From the NCBI GenBank assembly GCA_019802505.1, contig JAFMOC010000045.1, forward strand, positions 2,285,001 to 2,349,000: a stretch of 64,000 bases of DNA. The letters run 5' to 3'. The stretch is from Corydoras sp. C115. Its lineage: Eukaryota > Chordata > Actinopteri > Siluriformes > Callichthyidae. Below the pieces are notes generated by a model. The model made no database searches. It was not told where the DNA came from and was given only the letters and a program-made list of their open reading frames with translations. Shown one piece after another: positions 44,891-58,526 of the stretch. The number at the start of each line of letters is the position of its first letter. Positions within the stretch are counted from its first letter, which is position 1. The position numbers and the translations under genes are program-made.

Positions 44891-47800
44891 ACACTTTTTT
44901 TTTCTTTGGTAATTTAGACAAATCATATTACTGTTATAAAACCATTTATTGTTTTCTGTGTTAAAAAAAAAAAGATAAAAAAAACATCCTGTAAAGTTTA
45001 ATATAATATTCATTGTTTTTTATTATAATTCCTGTACAAGGTGACAAAAAGTGAATTGATTGAATGTTAAACTCAAACAATAAAACAGAACATACATAGA
45101 TGCTCTTTAAAAAAAAAAAAAAGTCCATCCATTGTTTGTACATCGTCTGAAAATCTCTAGTCTTTTACTTTTCAGATAAGATGCCACGCTATCCACTAGA
45201 TCTGGTAATAACTTGAATAATATGTCATCTTTTCTGGATAAATGTCATCGCAAATGCCTTTCCCATGGGTGGCTTTCTAAACGGTCCATTAGCTTAACCA
45301 AAAGGAACTGGAAGGAGCCATTTCAGAGTTCCTATTGGAAAACGACCTTGTCGGATTACAATAGCACCAAAGGGCTCGTCTGTCAGTTGGGTAATAAATT
45401 TGATGACTTTTGTGGCTAGGTCTGTGGAGAGTACAGAAGCTATATGGCATTATAAGGGATTAGAGGCTACACTCAGGCAAGCCTGCATAATGCCCTGTAA
45501 TTGACAAGCTGTAAATTTTCGGCAGGAACTATCAGTCGGCTGGAGTGCATTTAGGTACTTATTTTAGAGTTATTAAGTTTGAAATTTAGGTCAGACTAAA
45601 TGATGGTTCTGCAAAATGGGGTTTTATTTTGCTGGTTGAATATGATCATAAAAGCCATACATTTTTCCTGTTTGCCCGTGGCAGCTGGACATCACTGTAT
45701 AGAGAGTGAACATCAGAACATCTTCATCCGACTGTATATCACACACTCACTTCTGGAGACAGTTTTGTCATAGTATACTTAAAACACAAGGGAATGCATC
45801 ACATTGACCACATAGAGGCAGTATATGTACAGGGTTTTGACTGGCCCTAAACCATTTCCCCAAAATCAGGGCTGTTTGAGCCCTGCTGGAACAGAGCATG
45901 TCAACTTTTACCAAATGGATTTACTTACAGTTAATCTGTTCAAACCACACGCAATAAAGTGCATTACTGGAGTTTAAACTATCCTACGTCTCAGCTGGAA
46001 GATGTTTGGAAGTCCTGCTTAGAGGAAATTGAAATGTAGCACGCATGTTTGGTTCAACTGTACCACACTTTATTCAGGGATATCGATTGTCAAAACTACC
46101 AAACATTCGTTATTTACTCGAGAAAATGAGTAAGCAGCAAAGGTCTTCCTGCCCAAATGAAACCCTGTGAATGTGAGGAACTCTCCATGTTTCAACAGGG
46201 AATCATTTGTACTCTTAAATACCTGTGCATTTCACTTTACAGTGTAAAACGTAGACAGCTGATAGTTTGGACTATGATGGCAGATCATGACAGTGAGAAT
46301 AAACTGATATGCCATGCAAATAAAGAGACTATTCAAATGTAGACTTTCATGTTAGTCTTTTTAATCTTGCTCTCCATGTTCCCTGTTTCCAATGGAAACC
46401 AATTGGTTGAGGAATTCAATTTCACCTCTATTAAATTACTATGCTAATCACTCCAGAACAAAGTATCTCTTTTGAACATTGCTGCAGCGGTGTTGCTGAA
46501 GGAAAATTGAATCCCGTAACTTAACCAGCTCATATCAACCTCGTAACTTGTTTTCCCAGTTAGGACTTTTTAATTTAAATTTTTTTGCAACACAGCATTT
46601 TGTTATTTTTGGAAACATTATTATATCCTGTCTGGCTTTACACCAGATAGTTTTTTTTATTTCTTTTCGGCTCATTAAAATGTGTTGCTTTTTTACCTTA
46701 AAACACTCTTTCCAGAATGATTTAAAGGCAAATGAAATTAGGAACTGATCAGTAATTGACTATAATCTATTTTACTAAATTATTTCCATCTGATGTTGAT
46801 CTTTATACTTTGACTTTACCACATTTCAGAAACTATTGTTTAATATTCTAGTCCATTTTACTTTTTTGACTGTATTATTAAGATGAATATTGTACATTGT
46901 CATAAACCAGCTTTACAGTATTGTGAACCCACAAAGAGCATGCCAAAGCCATAGTAACTCCCTGTTTTTTAAGAAAGAACCATGTGAGGACAGAGCCTCA
47001 TCCTCATCCTCATCCTCCTTCAACAGCCAGGCAGTATCAACAAGTGTGGACACCAATATACAAATTGAGCAGTGATCAGGTGTCCATTTTCAAACATTAG
47101 AAAAACTATATCAATTCAGTGAGGACCGCAACCCGAGTCCAGCAGAAATCCAGGGTTGTCCATGTGCAGTGTCTCATTGCTCTGGAGAACTAGTAAAACA
47201 GTGAGAAACTGTTTTATAAGAAACAGATAATAAAAGAGGTCATAATAATACAATCTAAATCACTTATCTGATTCCGGAACTCATCGTTTTTCTTTTATTT
47301 GCTCTTCCTTTATAACTATCTCCTTTGAGATGTAGGTTGTTTTTACAGTTTAAAAAAAAACAGATTAATTATAGTACAAAAGTAGCTTTTTATGAGCAAA
47401 GGAGACAGATGATGGGTAATAGTAGGTTTTGGGTGGTGGTTGACTGAATAGATTCACTGCCTTTGCCTGAAAGCAACTCATGAACTATTTATCAGCAAAG
47501 GCAGTACACTCACCCACTGCAGCGTAGCATTATATGTGCTTGCATTTAGGATGTTCCCCCAACCTCCAACCTCCAAAACTATCACAGATGATCTCATTTA
47601 CAAAGTAGCTTTTACCACAATCACCTAAATAAATATCTGTCAGCCGGGTAATAAAATCTAAGACTATATGACATGATAATGAATGAGACTTAGGGCTATG
47701 ATATAAAACATATGCATCATCGCCGCGTCATCACATTTCTATGGTTTCTTATTGCTTTGTTGTTTATTCAGTTGTTTCGCAAATAACATTCTTTATGGCT

Positions 47801-48377
47801 TTATTTTTGTATTATTATTTTTTTTTCCAAAACATGGAGGCAGGCAGGAAATCTGCTCACAGGCAATGCAAACAGACATGTAAAGGGGTGAACATGACTG
47901 TTAACAAGAGAAACACTCCACCAAGACAAAATGAGAAGCTTGTAACTGAAAGTAGGGTTGTGACTATCACATAGTTGTGGTTTGGTATAAAAAGTCTGAC
48001 ATAAACCAGAACACTATTTTGCAAATTATTCTGCAAACCAGTCACATAACAGACTCAAAGACCACTAACCTCTATTGCATCTGCACAAGAATCACGTCAA
48101 ACAGTAAAGAATCCACAGACTTAAAGCCCCAAACGCAAATCCAAGTGTTTAAACAAAGCAAGAAGCATTCGCCTGCAGTACTCCGTGTGACTGACTCATA
48201 AAACTGGAAAGAGGAAACAACTGAATAAGCGAGATTAAAAATGGACAAATAGTACATTATATTTTTATTACATGCCTAAATTCCGGTTTTCACAAGGGTT
48301 TTAAATAAAAGGAGAATATAAAAGTTGATTTCCTTTCATCTGTCAGACATATAATTCAAATAAGTGGTTTTCTTTTT

Positions 48378-48640
48378 CATTCATTCATGTTCTAAGCCTT
48401 TTATCCTGATAGTGCTGGAGCCAGGCTCAAAGCTTGCTGGGTAAAAAGCAAGGAAGTACCTCGAACTGGTTACCAGTCCATCGCGGGATAGACTTACAGA
48501 CAGACACATTAACACACAGTTTTGTGTGTCCGGGGCATATTGCTATAGCGATGGATTGGCTCTCTGTGCTGGGTGTATTTGTTCTCCACCCAGAACGTTC
48601 GTTCACCTGTGTGGGCATGGGGAGATGACTAGCTAGAACT
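48378..48640. mobile_element. Old SINE-like remnant(s)
   Basis: A left part reads in minus sense (TTCATTCATTCATGTTCTAA, CCAGTCCATCGCGGGATAG). The right part reads in plus sense (GCGATGGATTGGCTCTCTG, GTGCTGGGTGTATTTGT, GTGGGCATGGGGAGATGACT). Probably two old fragments side by side. Confidence 0.45.
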
Positions 48641-49324
48641 TTTGAGGATTATGTTCTGGTTGGTAGAGGGTAAAAAAAAAAACGATGCTTTTGTAACATT
48701 ATCTGGAATGTACTGCATGTATTAAATGACTTTGTTCATTCATTCAGTGGATTATTCCTCAAATGGATCGGACATATTTTACGACAACAATGTCAGGATT
48801 CATCATGCTCAAATTGTGAAAGCGTGGTTCAGTGAGCACGAGGAATCACCTTCACACATAAATCAGTACTGACCTCAAAAATGTACCTCAGAAAAAAAAA
48901 ACGTTGGACGACAGAGCAGTTCTACTCTTTTATAATCAATACAAGTTCGTAATTAATTCAGCTCTGAAAGGTACTAATTGTTGTGAGTCTGAATAAGCAC
49001 GTCAAAATAATTGGAAGAGTGAAACGGTTTTTCGGCCGGACTCCAAACGCTCCGAGCGATTACTATGTTAGAATTGTGTTTGAAAAAACCTGTTTTCATG
49101 TCTTTGTTGACAAAATACTGTAATGTTTCTCCTCTCTGAAATCAGATGAGTCAGTCTTTTTTTTTTTTTTTCAAGAGATCTGCAGAACCATCAAAAAAGA
49201 AACATTTAAATTTATTACAATATGAGTTAATAGTAACTAATTATATGATAAAATAGATTCTGTCCCTTTGAAAATGGCCTTTGGCTTAGTAGTTAGAATT
49301 CTATGCATTCTTTAGCAGTTTCAT

Positions 49325-49728
49325 AATATGGACAAAAGTATTGAGACACCTACACATTAACCAATGGGAGCTTTTATGTCGTCCCATTTTGAGTCGGTCC
49401 ACCCTTTGCAGTTTTAACAGTGTGGGCGTCTCTGTGGAAGACGTTGCTCTTTCATCCAGAAGAGCATTTGTGAGGTCAAACAAACACTGATGGTGGATCA
49501 GAGGACATGCCTCAATAAGCGTTTATCCCAAAGGTGTTTGATGGCGTTGGGAACAGGAGCTCTGTATGACCAGACAAGCTCTTTTACACTAGACTCATCA
49601 AAGTCTCCACTGGATGGGCATGGGGACATCCCTCGCATCCCTTGTACTTTGTAAAGGATTAAGCAGATGATGAATGAAATGAGATGTATTATTAAGATAT
49701 CTGCCCCAATACTTTTGTCCATCTGAAT
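49325..49728. mobile_element. AAAGTATTGGGACAC-type TIR element with SINE fragment inside
   Basis: The left end TATGGACAAAAGTATTGAGA (from 49,327) is inverted at the right end (CCCCAATACTTTTGTCCATC, to about 49,723). From about 49,606 to 49,685 a SINE 3' end is embedded (ACTGGATGGGCATGGGGAC ... GGATTAAGCAGATGATGAAT). No transposase frame. Confidence 0.7.
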
Positions 49729-51085
49729 GTCCTGGATGATTTACATGGACAAAGTTTCAGCATCTGAATAAAACACTATCAGACTTTGTGCACTCACCAC
49801 CCAGTTTGATGGCTTTAGATTGACACATTTCCAGACACACGGGAAGTGATTTTTTCTATGCTGTCCCCCAAAAAATTCCTTATACGGACTTTCAGGTCTT
49901 GAGATGATTAATACATGTGTAATGCCCAGGCGATTAATGCATGTTGTGCAATTATTTTATGGAATAAAGGCACAAGAAAGGGCATCTTTGGTTTGTGTTT
50001 TGTGTGAGTGTATGTGTGTGTCTACATGTGTACGTGTCCCTGAAAAAGGGGCTGCCAGCACTCCCTCTGGGAGTCTGCTGCTCTGTTTACGAACGTGTCC
50101 AGCCATGTTCCCCACTTGCACAATTCACATCCCCAACAAATGTTTGCTTCCTCAGGTATGCTGTAGGTGTGGAATGACGTGTGTCTTAATATGAAGTGGC
50201 TTAAAGCAGAATGAATAGTTGTTCTTTCCCTCGCAAAGAGAAGAATTTCTTTGGGTGGGATTGGAGCAGTGTCAAAGCAAAAGGTGAGAGCATGATAAAT
50301 AGTAAAGACCACGTGATGGAGCTGGAAAACGCGATCTGTTTATACAGCCCGTTTCAGGTCTCAAGCCAGCAAAACTAGATGGTTGTCATAGAATAGGAAA
50401 GAATGGATCATTTGAATATTAAAAACGATTTCCGTTTTGCAATCAAAGTCGAAAAAATGGTCTCTTAAAGAAGACAATATTGCTAAGACTTTAATTGTTG
50501 AGTTGTATTAGGAAACGTTGACAATGTGCAGTTTATTAGCATCAAAGAAGCTTTAGAGTGATGCTGGCTGCATGCCGTGACAGTGACAGAGAGGAAAAGA
50601 ATAGGAATAATGTTGCATACTATACATACTGGCATATCCGTTTCTGATTTCATGTGTGTTTACATTCTGCACAAAAGTTCAAGTGTCTTCAGTATTCGGG
50701 GGGGAATGTCGGCTACTTTCCCACGTATAGACTGACATTTTGTCTGAGTCGTCACAATAGGCCTTTTGCATCCTCACAGTGTTTTGTATTGCCGGAGTCC
50801 TTTTGAAAATCTCATTGATGTAGTATTCATCTAGTCAAGCGGTGGAGCTAGATGGGAGGCCATAGTGGCATCGGTACCTTTAATTGCTGCCCCAATAATG
50901 TGATTATGTGACACGAGGTCCTCATGATTCCAATGTGTGTTTATTTACGTTATTTTAGGAAGGAAACTAATGTTAACTGATGTGTTGTTTCAATTAAGAT
51001 GCTCATCATAATTGTAAACTCATCATAGGTACATTAGTACTCTCTGCTAACTGCGTTTCTGATAAAAAAAATAAAAATAAAAATA

Positions 51086-51104
51086 AATATATATATATAT
51101 ATAT
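51086..51104. repeat. (AT)n short repeat
   Basis: Short AT tract after AAATAA repeats. Confidence 0.8.
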
Positions 51105-52072
51105 GCTGGTGGTAGTGGTAGGAGTAATGTATGTGAGCTTGCTGTATTTGTTTTCTCTTGGATTTTACAGTCCCGGTATGTCAGCACACTCATATCCTCT
51201 TGAAGCCTTTATCGTTTCTACTTGGTGTGAGTGTGTTGTGTGTGTGTGTGTATCTGTGTGTGTGTGTGTGTAGGGGGGGTCTTAACTTTTGTCTCCTTTT
51301 TTCTGTTTTCTCTTGTAACCTCTTAACCAATGTTTTTTTTTGTGAGCACTAACTACTAGAACAATGTATTGCGCCGTGCGCTACAGTAAAAAAACCCTGA
51401 GCTGAGTGTTGGAGCTGTTCCCAGATCAGTGCTGATGAGGGCATAAAAGGCCCCAATGAAGAATGTGCCAAATATAGTCTTATTACCTTTATAGCTTATT
51501 TTGACTTTCTATCAATTTTGCAAGGGGCGTGGTTTGACCCTCATGGATTATAATTTGTCTCAGAGCCATATTTTATGTAAAACACCAGGACATCAGCTAG
51601 TATAATCCAGTGATTCGTGTTTTTTTCATACATATGGGACGGTTTAAGTGAGGTAAATTGAAGCCATCCAGACTTGCTGCTGGAGTGTCTCTATCTGCAT
51701 GTGCAGACAGACGTTTTCCGCTCTGTTCCTGCACTTATTTTGTTGTTGGAAGATAAAGAGCAGTGAGTTGAGTAGCAAACTAATTGGTCCTGCACTGATG
51801 ATGACTAGCATTACAGGCATGTCCTGCACCATGAGCAAAACGTGCCAGTGTTGAGATATTTCAAGGTTTTGGCAAGGTTTTTGACACTCCTGTGTCATAT
51901 TTATTCATGTGTAAGATATTTAAGGCATCTGACATAAAGGCATTCCTTATGAGAGAGAATACAGAATTGACAGAGTCACTGATGCTCTTTATCGCAACTA
52001 CAGTCTTATTTTAAATAGATAACAATTAATTAATTGATTAGGATATATTAACTGTTTTTAAATGTTTGATTT

Positions 52073-52438
52073 ACATAAGCAGTCCATCCATTATCTTCCG
52101 CTTTATCCTATATTAGGGTCGTGGGGGGTTCCACATGCCCATCCAGGGGAGAACTTTTCGGGTGCTGGGCAGATAGACCAAGGACAGGGCGCCAATCTAT
52201 CACTGGGCACACACTCACTCACACAGACACACTCTATATGGGGCAATTTGGAGAACTCAATTGACTTGATCCATGTTTTTGGACTGTGGGAGGAAACCGG
52301 AGAACCCGGAGGAAACCCATGCGGACACGGGGAGAACATGGAAACTCCACCCAGATGGGGATTCGAACCGGGAATCCCTAACACTGAGAGGAGAACATGC
52401 TAACCACTAAGCCACCGTGCCGCCCCAACATAAGCAGT
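52073..52438 (-). mobile_element. V-SINE-like SINE, full length, type B
   Basis: Element 52,084-52,427, from the TCCATTATCTTCCGCTTTAT tail to the CCACCGTGCCGCC head. ACATAAGCAGT is duplicated at 52,073-52,083 and 52,428-52,438. Confidence 0.95.
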
Positions 52439-53091
52439 CATTTTTTAAAATAATGTTACATAAATTACAGTGATAAACAGTCTTTTTATTTCTATATTGG
52501 TCATTTAGATGCCTGTGTGCAAGAGATATACTGTATGAACTCGCAGAACTCTAACTGTTTTGACAATATAAGATGAAACATGGACTACCAACAACGGCCG
52601 GCTTCTAAATCTTTGCAGATTCTTCACTTTGTGTTTTAACACATTGTAATGTGTGCGTCTGTATTTTGCTTTTAGAAGTTTCTCTCTTGAGGCTCTGGAA
52701 TGCAAATAGTCTGCCACTGAGAGTAAGTGAATCAAGGTCAGGCCACAGCCGAGAGAATCTGGAATAGGGATCTGAGTGGCCTCCACCAAGTCCTCCTGCA
52801 ACATTCATGTCATGTGGATGAATTTTTGGAGGATGGGCAGTCTTCCAAGTGTTCTTACATGAAAGCACTCGTGACATGCATGACTCTAGACAAAGTCGCA
52901 GTTTAAGTTCTTGTAATTCTTCGTTTGTAGACATGTAAACTAAATTTTAGGTTTTATTCACGTTGGCAGATTCATCAAACTTCAGGCTTATTGCTTTGCA
53001 GCTGGAATTATCCAGAACGTCTTAAGTTGTGAGAAGGTATCTATAATTTTGATTTATATTTATGATTTATATTTTGAGTGAAATGAGTCAT

Positions 53092-53271
53092 GCCGGGTTA
53101 GTGGTTAGCACGTCCGCCTCTCAGCACTGGGGATCCAGGTTCGAATCCCAATCTGAGTGAAGTTTCCATGTTCTCCGCATGACTGGCTGGGTTTTCTCTG
53201 GATTCAAAATGTTTTTCATGTCCAAAAACATGGATTCAACAGGAATTGGCTGCTCTATGTTACCTCTATAT

Positions 53272-53308
<37 letters not shown>

Positions 53309-53414
53309 GCCCAGTGATGGATTGGCGTTATGTCCTGGGTGTATCTCCCCAGCTCCCAAAATATTCTTTGCTAGATGGGGATGGGAACCCCCTCGCAAAC
53401 CTAGTAGAGGATTA
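53092..53414 (+). mobile_element. Old V-SINE-like copy, split by a younger SINE
   Basis: Diverged plus-orientation copy (TTAGTGGTTAGCACGTCCGC, GGTTCGAATCCCAATCTGAG, GGGTGTATCTCCCCAGCTCC) with a (TG)n tract at 53,277-53,307. Its 3' end AGTAGAGGATTA at 53,403-53,414 is the target site of the next SINE and resumes at 53,755. Confidence 0.88.
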
Positions 53415-53766
53415 TTCATTTATTCATTATCTCCCGCTTTATCCTATATTAGGGTCGTGGGGGGGTTCCCCATGCCCATCCAGGGGAGAACGTCTCGGGC
53501 GCTGGGCAGATACACCCAGGACAGGGCGCCAATCCATCGCTGGGCACACACTCACTCACACAGACACACTCTATATGGGGCAATTTCGAGAATTCAATTG
53601 ACTTGATCCATGTTTTTGGACTGTGGGAGGAAACCTGAGAACCCGGAGGAAACCCACATGGACACGGGGAGAACATGGAAACTCCACCCAGATGGGGATT
53701 CGAACCGGGAATCCCTAGTGCTGAGAGGAGAACATGCCACTAAGCCACCGTGCCAGTAGAGGATTA
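53403..53766 (-). mobile_element. Younger SINE nested in the 3' end of an older SINE
   Basis: Element 53,415-53,754 in minus orientation. AGTAGAGGATTA is duplicated at 53,403-53,414 and 53,755-53,766, and this target is itself part of the older SINE's 3' domain. A short deletion sits near the head (GAACATGCCACTAAGCC). Confidence 0.93.
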
Positions 53767-55207
53767 AGAATTGTATTTTTTTTATATCTATTTAAGGGGA
53801 TTTTAAAACGCCAGCAGACTGCAGAGCGATGTTCCCTGTAGAAAACCTTTTGATAAAGGTTTTTAAGACTCAGGCATGTTTTTATTTAACTGATTGTAGA
53901 CGAAAAGGAGTTGGACATTGACTTTGGTATTTGGTGTTGTTTTAAGTTGATATATAGAAAAAACAACATGGAAGAAGCACTCTGTCAGTGAATTCTTGAG
54001 TCGGTATCTGGACGTCACACCTGCACAGGAGACTGAGACTATACAGTCCATTTTCCTGTGGGACATTTGCGAAAGCAAACCGAAGCGGGCCTCGAGGCCG
54101 AGGAGAGCGCACCAGCGAGCCCACCACACTGTTTTTCGGGAAGAATCTGCATCACTGCAAAACAAACGGAGTGATAAGGAAGGCCCTCGATAACACGTAA
54201 CTCTCCGACCCCAAAGCAAAAGCAGAAATGCAAATGACTGCTGTGGAATGGGGGGAGGTTTCCTCACTGTGACATGTTTGTGCCGGACTCCAAGTACATT
54301 CTCCAGATAAAGGATGAGCTGAGAGCATGCTAGGAATTTTATGCGATTTCTCGAAGCGCAAAGCGGACGTGTGCATACAGCCACGCCGATAAGAGCTAAA
54401 GCCGTTCCCATGTTCCCCTGTTTACGCTTGACTTCTGCCTGAACCAAAGTAAGATGTGCCATGATTCCGGCAAAGACCACAGAGTGAGTTTGGTTACGCA
54501 CTTTTTCGTGGAAAACCCGGTGGGTATGTTTGTGTTTTTGCGAACCCGAAAAGGCCCTGTGTACATCAGTGTCAGGTGGGCGTGTTTGTGTTTACGTCGA
54601 GCCAAAAGACCAAGTATATACTTAAGCGTCAGGTGGTGAGTGTGTTGACGAGCTACACGCTGGCTCGTGTTCGAGTGTTTAGCTATGCGTGCATGTGTTT
54701 CCTTAAAGTGCCAATGAGCATGTGGGCGCGTGTTTGTTAAACTGTATGAGAGCGCGTGGGAGTGTTTGTCTGTTCATCTGAAGAGTGCAAGGAATCGAGC
54801 CAAAAAGAGATGAATTCAGTCTCCACCGCTCTCTATCTGCCGTGCCATCGGACCAGCTCACCCAGGTCGACCGCTGCAGACCGCAGGCCGAGGCCCCGGC
54901 TCAGGGACCGTGACAGGTGAGACAGAGCATTATAGCCAGTATTGCTAAATGGCCGGCCTTTTATCATGACCCAATGAGTGCTACCTTATCAATCCTTGTT
55001 TGATCCTCCCTTACATGTAGGCGACATTAATCCCGAGCACAAGTGGATTTAAAGTGCTGTTTGTTCATGATTAGTCTCTTAAGTAATGGTACCAAAGTTC
55101 CCCTTTGGGAACGAGAACAGTACAGGCTATTAAACCCATTCGTTTGTTTATGCTTTTGATCTTTCGTTCAAAATAGTAACAATTTCACATTTTATCAGAC
55201 ACTTAAC

Positions 55208-55210
<3 letters not shown>

Positions 55211-55246
<36 letters not shown>
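55211..55246. repeat. (TG)n microsatellite
   Basis: Uninterrupted TG tract of about 18 units. Confidence 0.95.
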
Positions 55247-55247
<1 letters not shown>

Positions 55248-55324
55248 ACAATAGTTAGTACACCTTTAAATTCCTAATGAATGTCTAACATGGATCTCCT
55301 TCCATTTATAAGTTATAAGTTATT

Positions 55325-55667
55325 TAATTAAGATGGGCGGCACAGTGGATTAGTGGTTAGCACGTTCTCCTCTCAGCACTAGGGATTCCCGGTTCGAATC
55401 CCCATCTGGGTGGAGTTTCCATGTTCTCCCCGTGTCCGTGTGGATTTCCTCCGGGTTCTCCGGTTTCCTCCCACAGTCCAAAAACATGGATCAAGTCAAT
55501 TGAGTTCTCCAAATTGCCCCATGTAGAGTGTGTTTGTGTGCGTGTCTGTGTGAGTGAGTGTGTGCCCAGCGATAGATTGGCTTGGGTGTATCTGCCCAGC
55601 GCCCGAAACGTTCTCCCCCCGACCCTAATATAGGATAAAGCAGAAGATAAAGATAATAATTAAGATG
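55325..55667 (+). mobile_element. V-SINE-like SINE, type B, with 3' deletion
   Basis: Element 55,336-55,656. The 3' domain lacks TGGATGGGCATGGGGAACC. TAATTAAGATG is duplicated at 55,325-55,335 and 55,657-55,667. Confidence 0.93.
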
Positions 55668-55999
55668 ATAAGAGTTATTGTTACAAAAAACAAAGAAGAA
55701 AATACTGTTGATGTTTCATCTGACTATCAGAGAAATAACGGCTTTAATAGCAACTAAAGATTTTAAGAATCCAATTTATAGTTAAAAAACTTTCAGAGAA
55801 ACTAACCCCCTTTTGGTGGATATGTGTTGCAGGAATGGAGAATAATAATAATAGGGCTTTAAGGCAGATTTCATAGCGTCTTCTCCAGGGTAGGTACTTT
55901 CCCCGAGACAAATCAATGATGAATTACACAAACACATCACAGTGGCACGCAGCATCTTGGCACCTTTGGTTTACACGTGCAGAACTACCTGAAAAAAAC

Positions 56000-56175
56000 T
56001 GTCCATGCTAGAATGGTCAGGACAACCAGAGAATAGGGATTATTTTGCTGAATGATCCTCAGTACTGCAGTTGCACCCATGTTGTTGTGGTGTGTAGGTG
56101 TGTTAGTTAATCAAACACAACAGTGCTGCTGAAATAATTACACACCACAGCTGTTTCCTGCTGTACAAGGAATGA
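56000..56175. mobile_element. Internal fragment of the CACTCACCGGCCAC TIR family
   Basis: Blocks GAATGATCCTCAGTACTGCA, GTTGTGGTGTGTAGGTGTG and CAACAGTGCTGCTGAAATAA match the internal part of the copy at 15,246-15,775. Neither terminus is intact. Confidence 0.45.
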
Positions 56176-56384
56176 TTTCATTATCAACAATGATCAACCA
56201 CCAGCATCCTGGATGCAGCCCTGTCCATAAGAGAGCGTAGTTGAGCCAAGGAAACTTAGTCAGTAACTTGTATTGTAAATACAAACTCTATCTGTAGAAC
56301 TAATAAATAATATTAATAGTATTAATAGTAAACAAAGTGTATATGTCTTTATATTATATATCTTCTCACATTTTTTTTTTAAAG

Positions 56385-56794
56385 ATTTAAACATTTTGAA
56401 GGCGGCACGGTGGATTAGTGGTTTAGCATGTTCTCCTCTCAGCACTAGGGATTCCCGGTTCGAATCCCCATCTGGGTGGAGTTTCCATGTTCTCCCCGTG
56501 TCTGCGTGGGTTTCCTCTGGGTTCACCAGTTTCCTCCCACAGTCCAAAAACATGGATCAAGTCAATTGAGTTCTCCGAATTGCCCCATATAGAGTGTGTC
56601 TGTGTGAGTGAGTGTGTGCACAGCGATAGATTGGCATCCTGTCCTGGGTGTATCTGCCCAGCGCCCGAAACGTTCTCCTCTGGATGGGCATGGGGAACCC
56701 CCCCGCGACCCTAATATAGGATAAAGCGGATGATAATTAATGAATGAATGAATGAATGAATGAATGAATGAATGAATGAATTTAAACATTTTGA
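56385..56794 (+). mobile_element. V-SINE-like SINE, type B, with long (AATG)n tail
   Basis: Element 56,400-56,779. The tail has about ten AATG units. ATTTAAACATTTTGA is duplicated at 56,385-56,399 and 56,780-56,794. The length of the pure tail suggests a fairly recent insertion. Confidence 0.95.
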
Positions 56795-57019
56795 TGGCAT
56801 GTGAGTCCAGTCCAGTCGAATCAATAGAGCTTAATGATACAGTTAGAACTAAAACCAAATGTTAATGTTCCACTTCTTTAATGACCTCTTCGTTCCTTAG
56901 TACGTAACCTCGGGTTGAGCAGTGACACGTCCAGCATTAAGTAGACAACCAGGTGATACTTTCCTCACTGTTTTACACAAACAAGGTGAGTTTAGTATGG
57001 GGGGGGGGGGATTAAGTAT

Positions 57020-57185
57020 CTTTAATTCACCTGAATTGCCTGTCTATGATCTCTGGGATGAACTCAGAACTCATGAAGGAAATCACTCATAGTCTGAGTC
57101 ATAGGCTGGAAACCCTGAGTATTGAACCAATGACATTATTGCCGTGAGGGCACGGCGTTACTCACTGCTCACCACGTCACCGTAG
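57020..57185 (-). mobile_element. Possible old SINE remnant
   Basis: GAACTCATGAAGGAAATCAC ... CTGAGTATTGAACCAATGAC ... CTGCTCACCACGTCACCGT resembles an eroded minus-orientation SINE head. Weak. Confidence 0.3.
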
Positions 57186-58280
57186 CATCATTGTCAAGCC
57201 AGAACCACAAAACAATCCACCTATAGGTCTAGCAGAGGCGGGCCGTGCATTTCACACCCGGGGCTTTAGTGATGCTCCGTTTGAATCAATCCACCTGTCG
57301 ATAATAATTTTAATGCTATACAAACTTCTGATTATGCAGAAATGCAGTACAAAGAGCTGGAAAATCAGCAACAATAACCTCATAAAGTGACATTATTATT
57401 TAGGAATATAACACTCACCAAAAATGCTGATTTGTACCAAATCCATTAAATGGAGTTCAGTTAGTGTCCATCATAAAGTCCTTTTCTATTGCAATCGAAG
57501 CTAAAGCTAAAAGTCAAGTCGTATTTCTGGCACAAGATTTAATTCAATGAAAAAGTCACAGACGCAACGGTTTCTTTAAAATGTAATAATAATAAAAGAG
57601 TGAGGTAAGAAGATCGTCAGCTGTCATTTAATTAGGACATGCTAACGAGATCACCATGGACGTGACAGCAGGACCATTTCCTTACGAATCTCTCGGCTTG
57701 AATTCAGTTTCATTAATGACGGAGATTAAGAATCGCTTCAGCGGGAGGGACAGGAGTCCAGACCAATGATTGAGAACGAACTGATGGAACAAGAGGCAGA
57801 TGAGAAAGTGAGCGAGTGGCTTGAATTTCATTTGGTTAGTGGCCTTGAGAGAGGAGCATACTTGGTGCAAGAATGTGTCATTCTCTCTTTGTCTTTTTTC
57901 TCTCTCCAACCACCCCCCCACCCCACCCCACTGCTTCCCCCATCCCTCCTCTTCTCAAGCTTTGTCTCTTTCTTTCTGTCCCCGCCTGCGCTGTCTTTCC
58001 TCTTAGCTGCAGTGTGTCCCTGCAGACTAAGCAATGGCTACCTCATGGACATCTGTGTTCTCACGTGGGCGCAGTGTCTCTCTCACTTATTACTCCTCTC
58101 TTTCACTTTTTGCCTCTCTGTCCTGAACCGTTTCCATGGTGACAGCTGTGTTCTGCGGAAATGGCCCAGAGCATGGTCCGTGCTAGAGCAGCTCGCTTTT
58201 AAGCCACTTTTGCGTAGATACTCGCACATTGCTCTACACTGCGAGCAGTTCTGTGCTAACGCGATGACCGAAGCTTCGCA

Positions 58281-58526
58281 CACTCACCGGCCACTTTATT
58301 AGATACGCCTCCTCATTTCTAGACTTATAGAAATACTTTATAGTTGCACTATTACTGACTGTAGTCCATCTGTATCTCCAAATACTTAACAGACTATGTA
58401 GAGAATCAAACAGACTACAGTCTGTAACTATAGAACTTCAAGGTCCATTTATATATTTATATGTACATGTGAAACTGATCACTGGCACAACATGTAGAAC
58501 CAAAGTGGCAAATCGATCAGTGAGTG
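58281..58526. mobile_element. Miniature TIR transposon, deletion derivative
   Basis: It starts CACTCACCGGCCACTTTATT and ends near AAAGTGGCAAATCGATCAGTG + AGTG, an inverted version. The inner inverted repeats GACTGTAGTCCATCTGTAT and ACAGACTACAGTCTGTAAC meet with almost no middle. Same family as 15,246-15,775 without the internal segment. Confidence 0.7.

Noticed and set aside
53863..54501. 212-codon minus-strand open frame in nrg2 intron 1
   Set aside because: No recognisable domain, mixed composition and no splice sites that would make it an exon. Length alone is not enough in 64 kb.
57766..58302. 178-codon plus-strand open frame in nrg2 intron 1
   Set aside because: Composition shifts to low-complexity Pro/Ser/Leu and it runs into a TIR transposon. 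No splice context or family resemblance.
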